Assembly (NCBI RefSeq): GCF_001017125.1
Contig: NZ_JXOJ01000002.1
Location: forward strand, 621,017 to 685,016
Length of the DNA stretch: 64,000 nucleotides
From: Methanoculleus sediminis
GTDB taxonomy: Archaea; Halobacteriota; Methanomicrobia; Methanomicrobiales; Methanoculleaceae
Direction: 5' to 3'
The stretch's first letter is position 1. Each line of letters starts with the position of its first letter. Below the pieces are notes generated by a model. That model was given only the letters and a program-made list of their open reading frames with translations. It did not search any database and was not told the DNA's origin. Position numbers and translations under genes: made by a program. Positions 9,282 to 17,721 of the stretch are shown here, one piece after another.

Positions 9282-10490
9282 TTACGAAGAAGAAAGCTGG
9301 GTACTTCGGATATACGCCAGCTGCTCACGGATCCGCTCCGGGATCGTGCGGGAATCTTCTGCCGTAACGGCCTCCTTCCACTCCTCCCGGCACGGGCCGT
9401 CCAGACCGTCGAACTCCGTCGTGTCGAAACGGGAGTTGTATCGCTGGATCGCCTCCGTGATCCCGGCATCGCACTTCCCGCAGTTCCGTGCCCAGTCAAG
9501 CGATTCGACCGAATAGTTCCAGGGGCTGACGTAGACACGGGCACGATCCCCGAACCGCTCCCGGCACTGCTGGAGGAGTTCGACAATCGTCCAGAGCCAC
9601 GGCGGGCGGTAGAGATCGTTCTTCCAGAGTTCGTGCACGACGGTGTTCTTCTCGACCGTCGTCACCTCGAGGTCGACGTAGTCGATCCCGCGCGAGACGC
9701 AGTAGGCTATGGTCTGCAGGATATCGTCTATCGCTTCTCCTTCGGTGAGGAACGGCGGTTTCACCAGGAGAAGCGGTTTCGTCAGCACGCCCATCCCCCG
9801 CATCCTCGAATGGAAGATATCGAAGTTGTTCGCCGAGAACCCCTTGTTGATGCAGAGGTTCATCACCTGGGCGTTTGCAGACTCGAACCCGAACGCCACC
9901 TCGAGCTGCCGCCCGTTCAAGGCCTTCTTCATCTTCGCCACGTGCTCGTCGGGGGAATAATCGATCCTGGACTCGACGACCACCTTCTTGATGTTTTTGT
10001 AGCCGTCGATGTACGAGCAGATCTTCTCGATGGCGGCAACCGGCATCTCGCGTTCGTTAAAGATATTGCCGTCGTTGTATATCGAGACGATCGGATAATC
10101 CCCGAGATCGACGGCGTCCATCACGTACTCGAACTGCGCGATGTATTCTTCAGCCGATACCTCCCTGCCCCGGGACGTTGCACAGTAAAAACCGCACATG
10201 GTGCACCCTCCCGTCTTCTCGACCCATTCGCACCCCGTGGAACGGAGGAAGATGATCAACCGCCTGATGGGCTGATCGTCGAGATGCCCAATCCGCTCCT
10301 CCCAGCCGATGGGAACCGTAAAATCGAGGTCGTGCGGAGTGTTTCCATTCCGTTTGCGCAGACCCCCGGCCAGTGCGCGGATCTCGTTTAAAATATCATT
10401 CTCCGTTGAGTGACCCGTAAAGGTCTCTGCGCTGCTACTGCTATCAGGTACGGCCCTATCTAGAATAATTATCCCCCCTGTTCCGGGCAT
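9282..10490 (-). CDS. Radical SAM protein, RaSEA-like (TIGR01210 type)
   Basis: A 402-aa radical SAM enzyme. The segment GCEWVEKTGGCTMCGFYC (about residues 90-107) carries the cysteines expected to bind the 4Fe-4S cluster. Its layout, with WVEKTGGCTMCG, matches the RaSEA/Elp3-like branch rather than classic CxxxCxxC. Later features include SIYNDGNIFNE, ESRIDYSPDEHV and FGFESANAQV. RaSEA works with ArcS to form archaeosine in tRNA, so a tRNA-modification role is the best guess. No arcS or tgtA lies nearby and the gene sits between surface-polymer genes, so another substrate is possible. A TATA-like tract lies inside the first ten codons, so the start is uncertain. Confidence 0.75.
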   Translation of the reverse strand: MPGTGGIIILDRAVPDSSSSAETFTGHSTENDILNEIRALAGGLRKRNGNTPHDLDFTVPIGWEERIGHLDDQPIRRLIIFLRSTGCEWVEKTGGCTMCGFYCATSRGREVSAEEYIAQFEYVMDAVDLGDYPIVSIYNDGNIFNEREMPVAAIEKICSYIDGYKNIKKVVVESRIDYSPDEHVAKMKKALNGRQLEVAFGFESANAQVMNLCINKGFSANNFDIFHSRMRGMGVLTKPLLLVKPPFLTEGEAIDDILQTIAYCVSRGIDYVDLEVTTVEKNTVVHELWKNDLYRPPWLWTIVELLQQCRERFGDRARVYVSPWNYSVESLDWARNCGKCDAGITEAIQRYNSRFDTTEFDGLDGPCREEWKEAVTAEDSRTIPERIREQLAYIRSTQLSSS

Positions 10491-10532
10491 GCACCTTCAT
10501 GCCGAAGGCGCACGTCCCCGGTGACTGTCGCC

Positions 10533-10721
10533 TTATCTTACCAAGACATACCCCTGATAGGCTTTCGCATATTTATAGTTTATCCAATCTGTCAGGTTAT
10601 CGGGCCATGTTTTCGAAAAGGTATTCTTTGACGGGAAATCCAGGAAATCAGGCAGTCTGTTGAGAAGAATCGGATCCGCACTCCCGCCGTATTTCCCCCG
10701 GTTGGCGATCCGTTCGCCCAT
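10533..10721 (-). CDS. Small hypothetical protein, possible gene remnant
   Basis: A 62-aa frame starting MGERIANRGK, with an AGGATCAGGG stretch before the ATG and a TATA-like TATATAAA at 10764-10771, about 45 nt upstream of it. The frame extends to a GTG at 10802, but that start would lie upstream of the promoter. The composition (Asn, Lys, Trp, Tyr) differs from neighbouring GC-rich genes. I recognise no family. It may be the surviving tail of a decayed surface-polymer gene. It lies 42 nt upstream of the radical SAM gene on the same strand. Confidence 0.3.
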   Translation of the reverse strand: MGERIANRGKYGGSADPILLNRLPDFLDFPSKNTFSKTWPDNLTDWINYKYAKAYQGYVLVR

Positions 10722-10947
10722 AGAACCCTGATCCTGAATGGGGGAGATGACGGCATGCCAATTTTTATATACGTTGTTCAGGGGTATACTATCCCGATGC
10801 ACCGGCAGGTGGTCGTCCGGGCAATTCGCCCGGAGAAGAGTCGGAAAGGGCCCGGTACAAACCGGAAACCGGTGGGGCGAAGAGGCGGCATCACCGTGCG
10901 TTTCCGGCAGCTAGGGCAGAAGAGCGCATGAGAGGGGAACGGATATT

Positions 10948-12375
10948 ATGATTCGTCTGGGAGAGAGGATTTGCGGCAGGGAATCGTTCACTGCAAAAGC
11001 TCTCGCGCTCCTCCCGGCTTATAACGTCTATCGAAAGACCTACGCCCTCCTCCGGAAGTCCCAGCAATGGAGCCGGGAAGAACTCGCGGCCCACCAGGCG
11101 CAGGCGCTCTCGCGCCTCCTCGACCACGCCTACGAGAACGTCCCCTACTACCGCCGGGTCTTCCGCGAGCGCGGCCTCGTCCCGGAGGACATCCGGACCC
11201 CCGACGACCTGGTGCTCCTCCCGTTCCTGACCCGCGAGGACCTCCAGAACAACCTCCCCGACCTGAAGGCACGGAACTACCCCGACTCCGCCTTCGAGTA
11301 TGTCACCACCGGCGGCTCCACCGGGATCCCGGTCGGCTTCTACTACGAGAAAGGCGTCTCCCGGGCCCGGGAATGGGCGTTCATGAAGACCCAGTGGGAC
11401 CGCGTCGGCTACCGGTTCACCGACCGCTGCGTCGTCCTCCGGGGCTACATCGTCGGGTCGGCAAGAGACGGCGTCTTCTGGAAGAAGACCCTCTGCGGCC
11501 GGTGGCTCTTGATGTCTTCCCACCACATGACCGAGGAGACCCTGCCCGCCTACATCGACCGGATCGAGAGGTTCGAGCCCCGGTTCATCCAGGGATACCC
11601 CTCCACGGCCGTGATCCTGGCGCGATACATGCGGGAGCACGGGGTCGAGCCGTTCCCGACCGTCAAAGCCGTCCTCTGCGGGTCGGAGAACCTCTACCCC
11701 TGGCAGCGCGACCTGCTCGAGGAGGTGTTCGGGTGCCGGGTCTTCTCCTGGTACGGCAACTCCGAGCAGACGGTGCTTGCCGGCGAGTGCGAGGAGAGCA
11801 CCCACTACCACATCTTCCCCGAATACGGGATCGTCGAACTGATCGGGCGGGACGGCCGGCCCGTCCGGGGGCCGGGGGCCATGGGCGAGGTGGTCGCGAC
11901 CAACCTCACCAACTTCGTCTGCCCCCTCATCCGATACCGCACCATGGACCTTGCCACGGCGGCCGGGGGAACCTGTTCCTGCGGGCGGAGCTACCCGATA
12001 CTCGAGCGGGTCGAGGGGAGAGTCCAGGACTTCATCGTGACGGGGAAAGGCGAACTACTTTCCGGGATCGCCATGAACATCGATACCGATGCGTTCGATA
12101 ACGTTAAACAGTTTCAGTTCTACCAGGAGAAGGTCGGGGAAGTCATACTGAATATCGTGAGAAAATCAACGTTCAGCAAGCAGGACGCGGAGTACCTCTA
12201 CCGGGAAGTAAGCCGGAGTTGCGGCGACGACGTACTTATCACCATCAGGTACGTCGACAACATACCGCTCACCGCCCGCGGCAAGCATCGCTACTTCGTT
12301 CAGGACCTGCCGATACACTTCAGCGAACGGGAGGGGGGGATTGTCGAGCATGTGTCCTCCGATCTACTCGCCTGA
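10948..12375 (+). CDS. PaaK/CapK-family adenylate-forming ligase, copy 1
   Basis: A 475-aa member of the phenylacetate-CoA ligase/CapK/coenzyme F390 synthetase family, which adenylates a carboxylate with ATP and passes it to an acceptor. The N-terminal helix YENVPYYRRVF is typical of the family. The phosphate loop is TTGGSTGIPVGF (about residue 118), the adenine motif is YGNSEQTVLAGECE, and RYRTMD precedes a CSCGRSYP zinc-like segment and the mobile C-terminal domain. It is first of two adjacent copies, with a third at 17.7 kb. In polysaccharide loci CapK proteins are linked to capsule modification. The substrate is unknown. Confidence 0.85.
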   Translation: MIRLGERICGRESFTAKALALLPAYNVYRKTYALLRKSQQWSREELAAHQAQALSRLLDHAYENVPYYRRVFRERGLVPEDIRTPDDLVLLPFLTREDLQNNLPDLKARNYPDSAFEYVTTGGSTGIPVGFYYEKGVSRAREWAFMKTQWDRVGYRFTDRCVVLRGYIVGSARDGVFWKKTLCGRWLLMSSHHMTEETLPAYIDRIERFEPRFIQGYPSTAVILARYMREHGVEPFPTVKAVLCGSENLYPWQRDLLEEVFGCRVFSWYGNSEQTVLAGECEESTHYHIFPEYGIVELIGRDGRPVRGPGAMGEVVATNLTNFVCPLIRYRTMDLATAAGGTCSCGRSYPILERVEGRVQDFIVTGKGELLSGIAMNIDTDAFDNVKQFQFYQEKVGEVILNIVRKSTFSKQDAEYLYREVSRSCGDDVLITIRYVDNIPLTARGKHRYFVQDLPIHFSEREGGIVEHVSSDLLA

Positions 12376-13780
12376 ACCGGGAGGTATGCATACGAGGGCA
12401 GGTCTTCGTCGATGGGTGTCGCGTGCGAACCCGCTCACCGTAAAGGCACTCAGCCTGGTGCCGTCTTACCGCACCTACCGGCAGATGTACGCGCTCCTCC
12501 AGCGGTCACAGTGGTGGAGCCGGGAAGAACTCGCGGCCTATCAAGCGCAGGCGCTCTCGCGCCTCCTCGACCACGCCTACGAGAATGTCCCCTACTACCG
12601 CCGGGTCTTCCGTGAGCGCGGTCTCGTCCCGGAGGACATCCGGGGCCCGGGGGATCTCGAACTCCTCCCGTTCCTGACCAAAGAGATCGTCCAGGCCAAC
12701 CTTCCCGACCTGAAGGCCAGGAACTACCCGGAGTCCGCCTTCGAGTACGTGCGCACGTCCGGCTCCACCGGAACCCCCATGGGGTTCTACTACGAAAAAG
12801 GGGCCTCCCGGGCCCGGGAATGGGCGTTCATGAAGACCCAGTGGGACCGCGTCGGCTACCGGTTCGGCGACCGTTGCGTCATACTCCGGGGGCACGTCGT
12901 GGACGGGGCCTCCAGCGGCACCTACTGGCGGCGAGCGCTCTTCGGCCGGTGGCTGATCATGTCCTCCCACCAGATGACCGAGGAGACCCTGCCGGGTTAT
13001 GTATCCTGGATCCGGGCATTCAGGCCCCGGTTCATCCACGCCTACCCCTCCACGGCCGTGATCCTGGCGCGATACATGCGGGAGCACGGGATCGGGCCGT
13101 TCCCGACCGTCAAAGCCGTCCTCTGCGGGTCGGAGAACCTCTACCCCTGGCAGCGCGACCTGCTCGAGGAGGTGTTCGGGTGCCGGGTCTTCTCCTGGTA
13201 CGGCAACTCCGAGCAGACGGTGCTTGCCGGCGAGTGCGAGGAGAGCACCCACTACCACATCTTCCCCGAATACGGGATCGTCGAACTGATCGGGCGGGAC
13301 GGCCGGCCCGTCCGGGGGCCGGGGGCCATGGGCGAGGTGGTCGCGACCAACCTCACCAACTTCGTCTGCCCCCTAATCCGATACCGCACCATGGACGTCG
13401 CGGTCGCCACGGAGAAGCAGTGCTCGTGCGGGAGACAGTATCCCCTGCTCGAGAAGGTGGAGGGGAGGCTCCAGGAGTTCATCGTAACCCGGAGCGGGCA
13501 CCTGATCTCCGTCACCCCCATCAACTACGAGTCTGAGGCGTTCGAGAACATACGGCAGTTCCAGATGTACCAGGAGGAGGTGGGCGAACTCATCATGAAG
13601 ATCGTCAGAAAACCGGCCTACACCGAGAAGGATACCCGGCAGCTGACCGACGAACTTCGATGCCAGCTCGGCGACGGGGTGAACGTCCACGTCCACTTCG
13701 TCGACGAGATTCCCCGCACCGAAGGCGGCAAGTTCCGGTACCTCATCCAGAAAATTCCCATCTCGATCGGCGACCTCTGA
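12350..13780 (+). CDS. PaaK/CapK-family adenylate-forming ligase, copy 2
   Basis: A 476-aa paralogue of the preceding gene with the same motif order (TSGSTGTPMGF, YGNSEQTVLAGECE, RYRTMDVAV, CSCGRQYP). The region coding residues around 200-340 is almost identical in DNA to copy 1, while the C-terminal domain has clearly diverged. The ATG at 12350 is preceded by GAGGGGGGGA about 10 nt upstream and overlaps the end of copy 1 by 26 nt. A TTG at 12341 and an ATG at 12386 are alternatives. Stop and convergent FemAB gene are separated by only 6 nt. Its function is probably the same chemistry on a different carboxylate. Confidence 0.85.
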   Translation: MCPPIYSPEPGGMHTRAGLRRWVSRANPLTVKALSLVPSYRTYRQMYALLQRSQWWSREELAAYQAQALSRLLDHAYENVPYYRRVFRERGLVPEDIRGPGDLELLPFLTKEIVQANLPDLKARNYPESAFEYVRTSGSTGTPMGFYYEKGASRAREWAFMKTQWDRVGYRFGDRCVILRGHVVDGASSGTYWRRALFGRWLIMSSHQMTEETLPGYVSWIRAFRPRFIHAYPSTAVILARYMREHGIGPFPTVKAVLCGSENLYPWQRDLLEEVFGCRVFSWYGNSEQTVLAGECEESTHYHIFPEYGIVELIGRDGRPVRGPGAMGEVVATNLTNFVCPLIRYRTMDVAVATEKQCSCGRQYPLLEKVEGRLQEFIVTRSGHLISVTPINYESEAFENIRQFQMYQEEVGELIMKIVRKPAYTEKDTRQLTDELRCQLGDGVNVHVHFVDEIPRTEGGKFRYLIQKIPISIGDL

Positions 13781-13786
13781 CGGGTC

Positions 13787-14818
13787 TCAGTCGATGTAGT
13801 GGACGACCCTGCGCTTCAGCCAGGGATTGTTGAAGACGGAGGTGTACGCCCATTCCGCCAGGGTCCCGACTATATCCTTCCGGCAGACTTCCATATACAT
13901 GCCGAGAGCCGAACAGAACTTCGACTTGAAGAAGTTGAGGTCGGGCGTGTTCGCCCCGATGTTCTCCAGGTAGGAATACCCGTCGGCCCGTGCACGCTGA
14001 ACCAGGAGCCACTGGAGATACTCGTTCCCTGCATGAGCACTCTCGATTCGTGGCGTGCCCATCCAGAGCAGGAACCGCTTGTACTCCTGGGTGGCGACGG
14101 CTCCCGTGAGCGCGCCTTCCCGGTCATAGAGGTAGTACGCCGCGAGATGATCCGGGTACGCCCGGAAGACATCCTCAAAGTAACGCCTGCTGATCATCGG
14201 GATGTTCATATCAGGCTGGCTGAACCGCCCGGCAAGCGCCGTATACAAATCAGAGAGATCGGTGCTCCGCACGAGATCCATCCCGGCCTTCTCGGCTTTC
14301 CTGATTTTATTCCGGAGTTTATAGTGGAAATCCCCCCAGATCGTCTCGAGCGGCCGCGTAAGATCGATGACGTAGGTGTAGTGAACCTTTGGAGTATACC
14401 CCCTCCAGATGAACTGCCTGACGTCGGTGAGGCCGGGGACGAAGATCAGGGAGAAGTAGTGCGGCGATATCGCATCGATCTCTGCAGAGAGATCCGCCGC
14501 AACGAGATCCATGATCGCCTCCTGCTTGCCCAGTTTCAACGCGGCAAAATCCTTCGCCGGGATAAGGCCCTGGTAGGGGATGACCGCCTGCATGGGCGGC
14601 GGCGAGAAGAGCGTCTTGACCCCGTGCACGCTCCTGAAGAAGAGCGGAGCGAGGCAGACGAGTTCCTCTCCCTTGTAGATGCCGTACGGGAGGAGCCGGT
14701 ACCCCGTGTGCCGGGCCGTGATCGTGATGTAGTCCCACCTGTGAAAAAGCAGCCCGTACGGGCTTGCATCGACAAATGAATCCCACGTATCCCTGTCCTT
14801 AACAAGTTCGAGCACCAT
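13787..14818 (-). CDS. FemAB-like GNAT-fold transferase, copy 1
   Basis: A 343-aa soluble protein with a tandem GNAT (FemAB/BioF2-like, Acetyltransf_6) architecture. FemAB proteins use aminoacyl-tRNA or other acyl donors to build amide bonds on cell-surface precursors. Family-typical segments are SPYGLLFHRWDYI near the N-terminus, LRNKIRKAEKAGM near residue 165, and the C-terminal GNAT core YKRFLLWMGT followed by AGNEYLQWLLVQRA. It has two paralogues in the next 3.5 kb. It is convergent with ligase copy 2. A TATA box at 14882-14893 gives a leader of about 40 nt. Confidence 0.85.
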   Translation of the reverse strand: MVLELVKDRDTWDSFVDASPYGLLFHRWDYITITARHTGYRLLPYGIYKGEELVCLAPLFFRSVHGVKTLFSPPPMQAVIPYQGLIPAKDFAALKLGKQEAIMDLVAADLSAEIDAISPHYFSLIFVPGLTDVRQFIWRGYTPKVHYTYVIDLTRPLETIWGDFHYKLRNKIRKAEKAGMDLVRSTDLSDLYTALAGRFSQPDMNIPMISRRYFEDVFRAYPDHLAAYYLYDREGALTGAVATQEYKRFLLWMGTPRIESAHAGNEYLQWLLVQRARADGYSYLENIGANTPDLNFFKSKFCSALGMYMEVCRKDIVGTLAEWAYTSVFNNPWLKRRVVHYID

Positions 14819-14975
14819 AGAGCCAGACTTCCCGCCAAACGGTCATGCCAGACCGGGCCCGATACAGGATACCTCAAGGGCAATATTTATATCTTTCCCG
14901 GTAACCCCGGGGAGCGTGGGGCTGCGCCGATTTAAGCGGACACGAGAGATGCCGGGCCCCGGCGGGCCATCCCGA
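14819..14975. promoter_or_regulatory. Promoter region of FemAB-like copy 1
   Basis: On the minus strand AGATATAAATATTG (14880-14893) is a good TATA box for the gene starting at 14818. Nothing else is recognised in this spacer between two same-strand paralogues, so each has its own promoter. Confidence 0.5.
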
Positions 14976-16004
14976 TCACCTGACGTAGGGGACAAACCTC
15001 TTCTTGATCAGCGGTCTGTTGACGATGTTGCTGTACGCCCATTCCGCAACCCTGCCCACGCCGTCTTTCCTGCTCACCTCAAAAAAGATCGCAAGATCCG
15101 GGTTGTACTTCGCCTTATGCATGTTCAGGTTCGGGTTGTTCGCCCCGGTATTCTCGAACTCCGAAAAACCCTTCGTTTTGGCGTCTCGGATCAGGCACCA
15201 CTGGAGATACTCGTTTGCCGACGTGCCGTCGATCTTCGGCCCGCCGACCCAGAGGATGTAGCGCCTGTATTCCAGGGTCGTGCCGACCCCCTTGAGGTCG
15301 CCGGCCCGGTCGTAGAGGTGGTAGACACGGGCGTGGTCCGGATATGCCCGGAAGATATCCTCGAAGTAGTCGCGGGTGATCATCGGGATCTTCATATCCG
15401 GGCGGCTGAACCGCAGGCGCACCGTCTCGTAGAACCGGGTAAGACCGTCGCCCTCCTCCAGGTGGTAGCCTTCCTTCTCGAACCGCCGGAGACTCGTGCG
15501 CAGCTTCGCGTTCACGTTCCCCCAGAGGGTCTCGATCGGCGGTGCGAGGTCGATCGTATACGAGTAGTTGATCCCGGTCCGGTAACCGTCCCAGATAAAC
15601 CGGCGGATGTCGTGAAAGCCCGGGACGAACGTCATCGAGAGGTAGTTCGGCGCGAGATCACGGAGGGCTTCCGTGAGCCCGTCGGCCACCGCCTGCAGCA
15701 TCGACTCCTTCCTGCTCTGCTTTGCCGCTGCATAATCCCTGGCCATGACCACCCCGAGATACGGTATGACCGCCTGCATGGGCGGCGGCGAGAGCACGAC
15801 GGTGACGCCGTTCGTCCGCCTGCAGAAGAGCGGGAAGACCGCGAGCAGTTCTTCGCCCTTGTAGATGCCGTAGGGAAGAAACGCATACCCGGTATGCCGT
15901 TTCGTGATCGTCAGGAAGTCCCACTTATGAAAGAGGAGGCCCGAGGGGCTCTCGTCGACAAACGCGTCCCAGGCATCTCTGTCCGCGATGATCTCGACCG
16001 GCAA
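14976..16004 (-). CDS. FemAB-like GNAT-fold transferase, copy 2 (TTG start)
   Basis: A 342-aa paralogue. A longer frame reaches 16154, but the TTG at 16004 is preceded by GGAGGAA at good spacing, lies about 37 nt after the predicted transcript start from a TATA box at 16064-16073, and aligns residue for residue with the starts of copies 1 and 3 (the pattern D-x-D-x-W occupies residues 8-12 in all three). Shared motifs are SPSGLLFHKWDF, LRTSLRRFEKEGY and ANEYLQWCLIRDA. Part of a likely surface-glycan amide-forming set. Confidence 0.85.
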   Translation of the reverse strand: MPVEIIADRDAWDAFVDESPSGLLFHKWDFLTITKRHTGYAFLPYGIYKGEELLAVFPLFCRRTNGVTVVLSPPPMQAVIPYLGVVMARDYAAAKQSRKESMLQAVADGLTEALRDLAPNYLSMTFVPGFHDIRRFIWDGYRTGINYSYTIDLAPPIETLWGNVNAKLRTSLRRFEKEGYHLEEGDGLTRFYETVRLRFSRPDMKIPMITRDYFEDIFRAYPDHARVYHLYDRAGDLKGVGTTLEYRRYILWVGGPKIDGTSANEYLQWCLIRDAKTKGFSEFENTGANNPNLNMHKAKYNPDLAIFFEVSRKDGVGRVAEWAYSNIVNRPLIKKRFVPYVR

Positions 16005-16063
16005 ACTGTTCTTCCTCCACTCTGCCGGAGAGGGCCGGCAGGACTTTACCTCCTGCGGTCGGC

Positions 16064-16073
16064 CATATAAATC
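16064..16073 (-). promoter_or_regulatory. TATA box of FemAB-like copy 2
   Basis: The minus-strand sequence GATTTATATG, 60 nt upstream of the TTG at 16004, lies inside the longer upstream frame and so argues against an upstream start. Confidence 0.5.
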
Positions 16074-16239
16074 TAACGGCTGACGGGGTCGTGCCGGGGC
16101 ATTGAGCCCGACCGGCCACACGAACACGGTATCCATTCCGACGTTTCCGGGCATCAGGAGCCCTGAACCATGATTTTTGAGATAACATATCTCGCCCGGT
16201 GCCGTGAGGCACCGGGGAGGAGAGGGGCGGCGGCGAACC

Positions 16240-17256
16240 CTAAACCCTGCCGGCCGCCATCATCAACCGTTTCATAAAGGAGCGGTATGCCCACTCGGAA
16301 AAAGCGCCGAAGGTGTCTTTCTTCTCGATCTCAAAGTACATCGTGAGATCGGGGTTGAACTTCGATTTGAAGAAAGCCAGATCGGGGTTGTTCGCACCCA
16401 TGTTCTCGAACGTCCGGTAGCCTTCGGCATGTGCACGCCGGATCAGGAGCCACTGGAGATACTCGTTCCCCGCGTGAGCGCTCTCGATCTTCGGCGTTCC
16501 CATCCAGAGCAGGAACCGCTTGTACTCCTGAGCGGCCACCACGGCCGCGACCTCGTCCTCTGCATCGTAGAGGGTGTAGACCCCTATCCGGTCCGGGTAG
16601 GCGCGCACGAGATCCTCGAGGTAGTCGCGCCTGATCGGCGGGATGTCGAGTGACGGGTCGCGGTAACGATCGGAGATGAGCGCATGGAGCGTGGAGACAT
16701 CCCCGGATCTCTCCAGCCGGAGACCTGCTTTCTCTTCCTTCTTCAGCTTGCTGCGGAGTTTGTAGTGGAGGTTGTTCCAGATATCCTCGAGCGGCCGCTC
16801 CAGATCGATGGTGTAGGTATACCGGACCCGCGCATCGCACCGGTCCCAGAGGTAGTGGCGTATATCGTCGAATCCGGGGACGAAGGCCATCGAGAGGTAG
16901 TTCGGTGAGAGATCGAGGAGTTCCCCGCGAATCTCCTCCGCGATCAGCCCGAGAAGGGATTCTTTCTTGCTCCGCTTGAGCGACCCGAACTTCCCGCTCG
17001 TCACGCACCCGAGGTGGGGGATCACCGTGAGCGGCGGAGGCGAAAAAACGGCGTTGATGCCGTGCATCCGCCTCCAGAAGAGCGGAAATACACAGAGCGG
17101 CTCGTCTCCCTTATAGATCGCGTAGGCAAGGAGAGTGCTCTTCGTATGGTTTGCCGTCAGGTGCAGGTAGTCCCACTTGTGAAAGAGGAGGCCCGAAGGG
17201 CTCTCGTCGATGAACGTGTCCCAGGTATCTCCGTCCTCGACTCTGATCGCTGTCAT
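16240..17256 (-). CDS. FemAB-like GNAT-fold transferase, copy 3
   Basis: A 338-aa paralogue with the same features: SPSGLLFHKWDYL, LRSKLKKEEKAGL and AGNEYLQWLLIRRA. A GTG at 17268 is an alternative, but the ATG at 17256 aligns exactly with the starts of copies 1 and 2. A TATA box CATATATACC is at 17323-17332. The C-terminal ends of the three copies (RSFMKRLMMAAGRV here) differ the most. As with the ligases, three copies suggest three acceptors or three amino or acyl groups. Confidence 0.85.
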   Translation of the reverse strand: MTAIRVEDGDTWDTFIDESPSGLLFHKWDYLHLTANHTKSTLLAYAIYKGDEPLCVFPLFWRRMHGINAVFSPPPLTVIPHLGCVTSGKFGSLKRSKKESLLGLIAEEIRGELLDLSPNYLSMAFVPGFDDIRHYLWDRCDARVRYTYTIDLERPLEDIWNNLHYKLRSKLKKEEKAGLRLERSGDVSTLHALISDRYRDPSLDIPPIRRDYLEDLVRAYPDRIGVYTLYDAEDEVAAVVAAQEYKRFLLWMGTPKIESAHAGNEYLQWLLIRRAHAEGYRTFENMGANNPDLAFFKSKFNPDLTMYFEIEKKDTFGAFSEWAYRSFMKRLMMAAGRV

Positions 17257-17457
17257 CCCTTCCGTCACTCCGGTGCTGTCATGCAGTCTGCGGCTCGGCG
17301 ACCTCTAATCATCTCCCGGACTCATATATACCTTTCCAAGGGTCCACCGTATCGCGCAGCCGGTCGCCGCGGGGCCGGGCGCAGTTACCCTGCCCGGGCG
17401 GCGAGCCCGGATCCGCGGACAGGAATCATTATATACCGGAACACGTGAGGTAGGGGC

Positions 17458-17649
17458 ATGGTCGCACTCCGCCTCCTCGCCATGGACGACGTTTCATTCC
17501 GCTCGTGGGAAGGCAACGGTTCGGGCGCATACGGCGACATCTGGGTGATCATCCCGGAAAAAAATCTCTTCCCGGAGTTCCTTAAACACTTTTACCGCGC
17601 ATCCGGCCGGGATCTGATCTCGATACCGTACTCCGAGAACTTCTTCTGA
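17458..17649 (+). CDS. Small hypothetical protein (63 aa)
   Basis: A short frame starting MVALRLLAMDD and ending SIPYSENFF. A TATATA element at 17430-17436 lies about 25 nt upstream of the ATG, so the transcript would be leaderless, and a GAGGTAGGGG tract also precedes the ATG. I recognise no domain. It lies in the ligase/FemAB cluster, between FemAB-like copy 3 and ligase copy 3. It could be a genuine small protein or the tail of a lost gene. Confidence 0.4.
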   Translation: MVALRLLAMDDVSFRSWEGNGSGAYGDIWVIIPEKNLFPEFLKHFYRASGRDLISIPYSENFF

Positions 17650-17721
17650 ACCTGCCGGGGAACCCGGCCGCCTTCATCGTGCTGCCGGTGCTGTCCAGCC
17701 ATACCGGGAGCAAAACGTTTA

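Noticed and set aside
16005-16154. 50-residue extension of FemAB-like copy 2
   Set aside because: It spans the TATA box, and the TTG at 16004 aligns with both paralogues and has a strong ribosome site.
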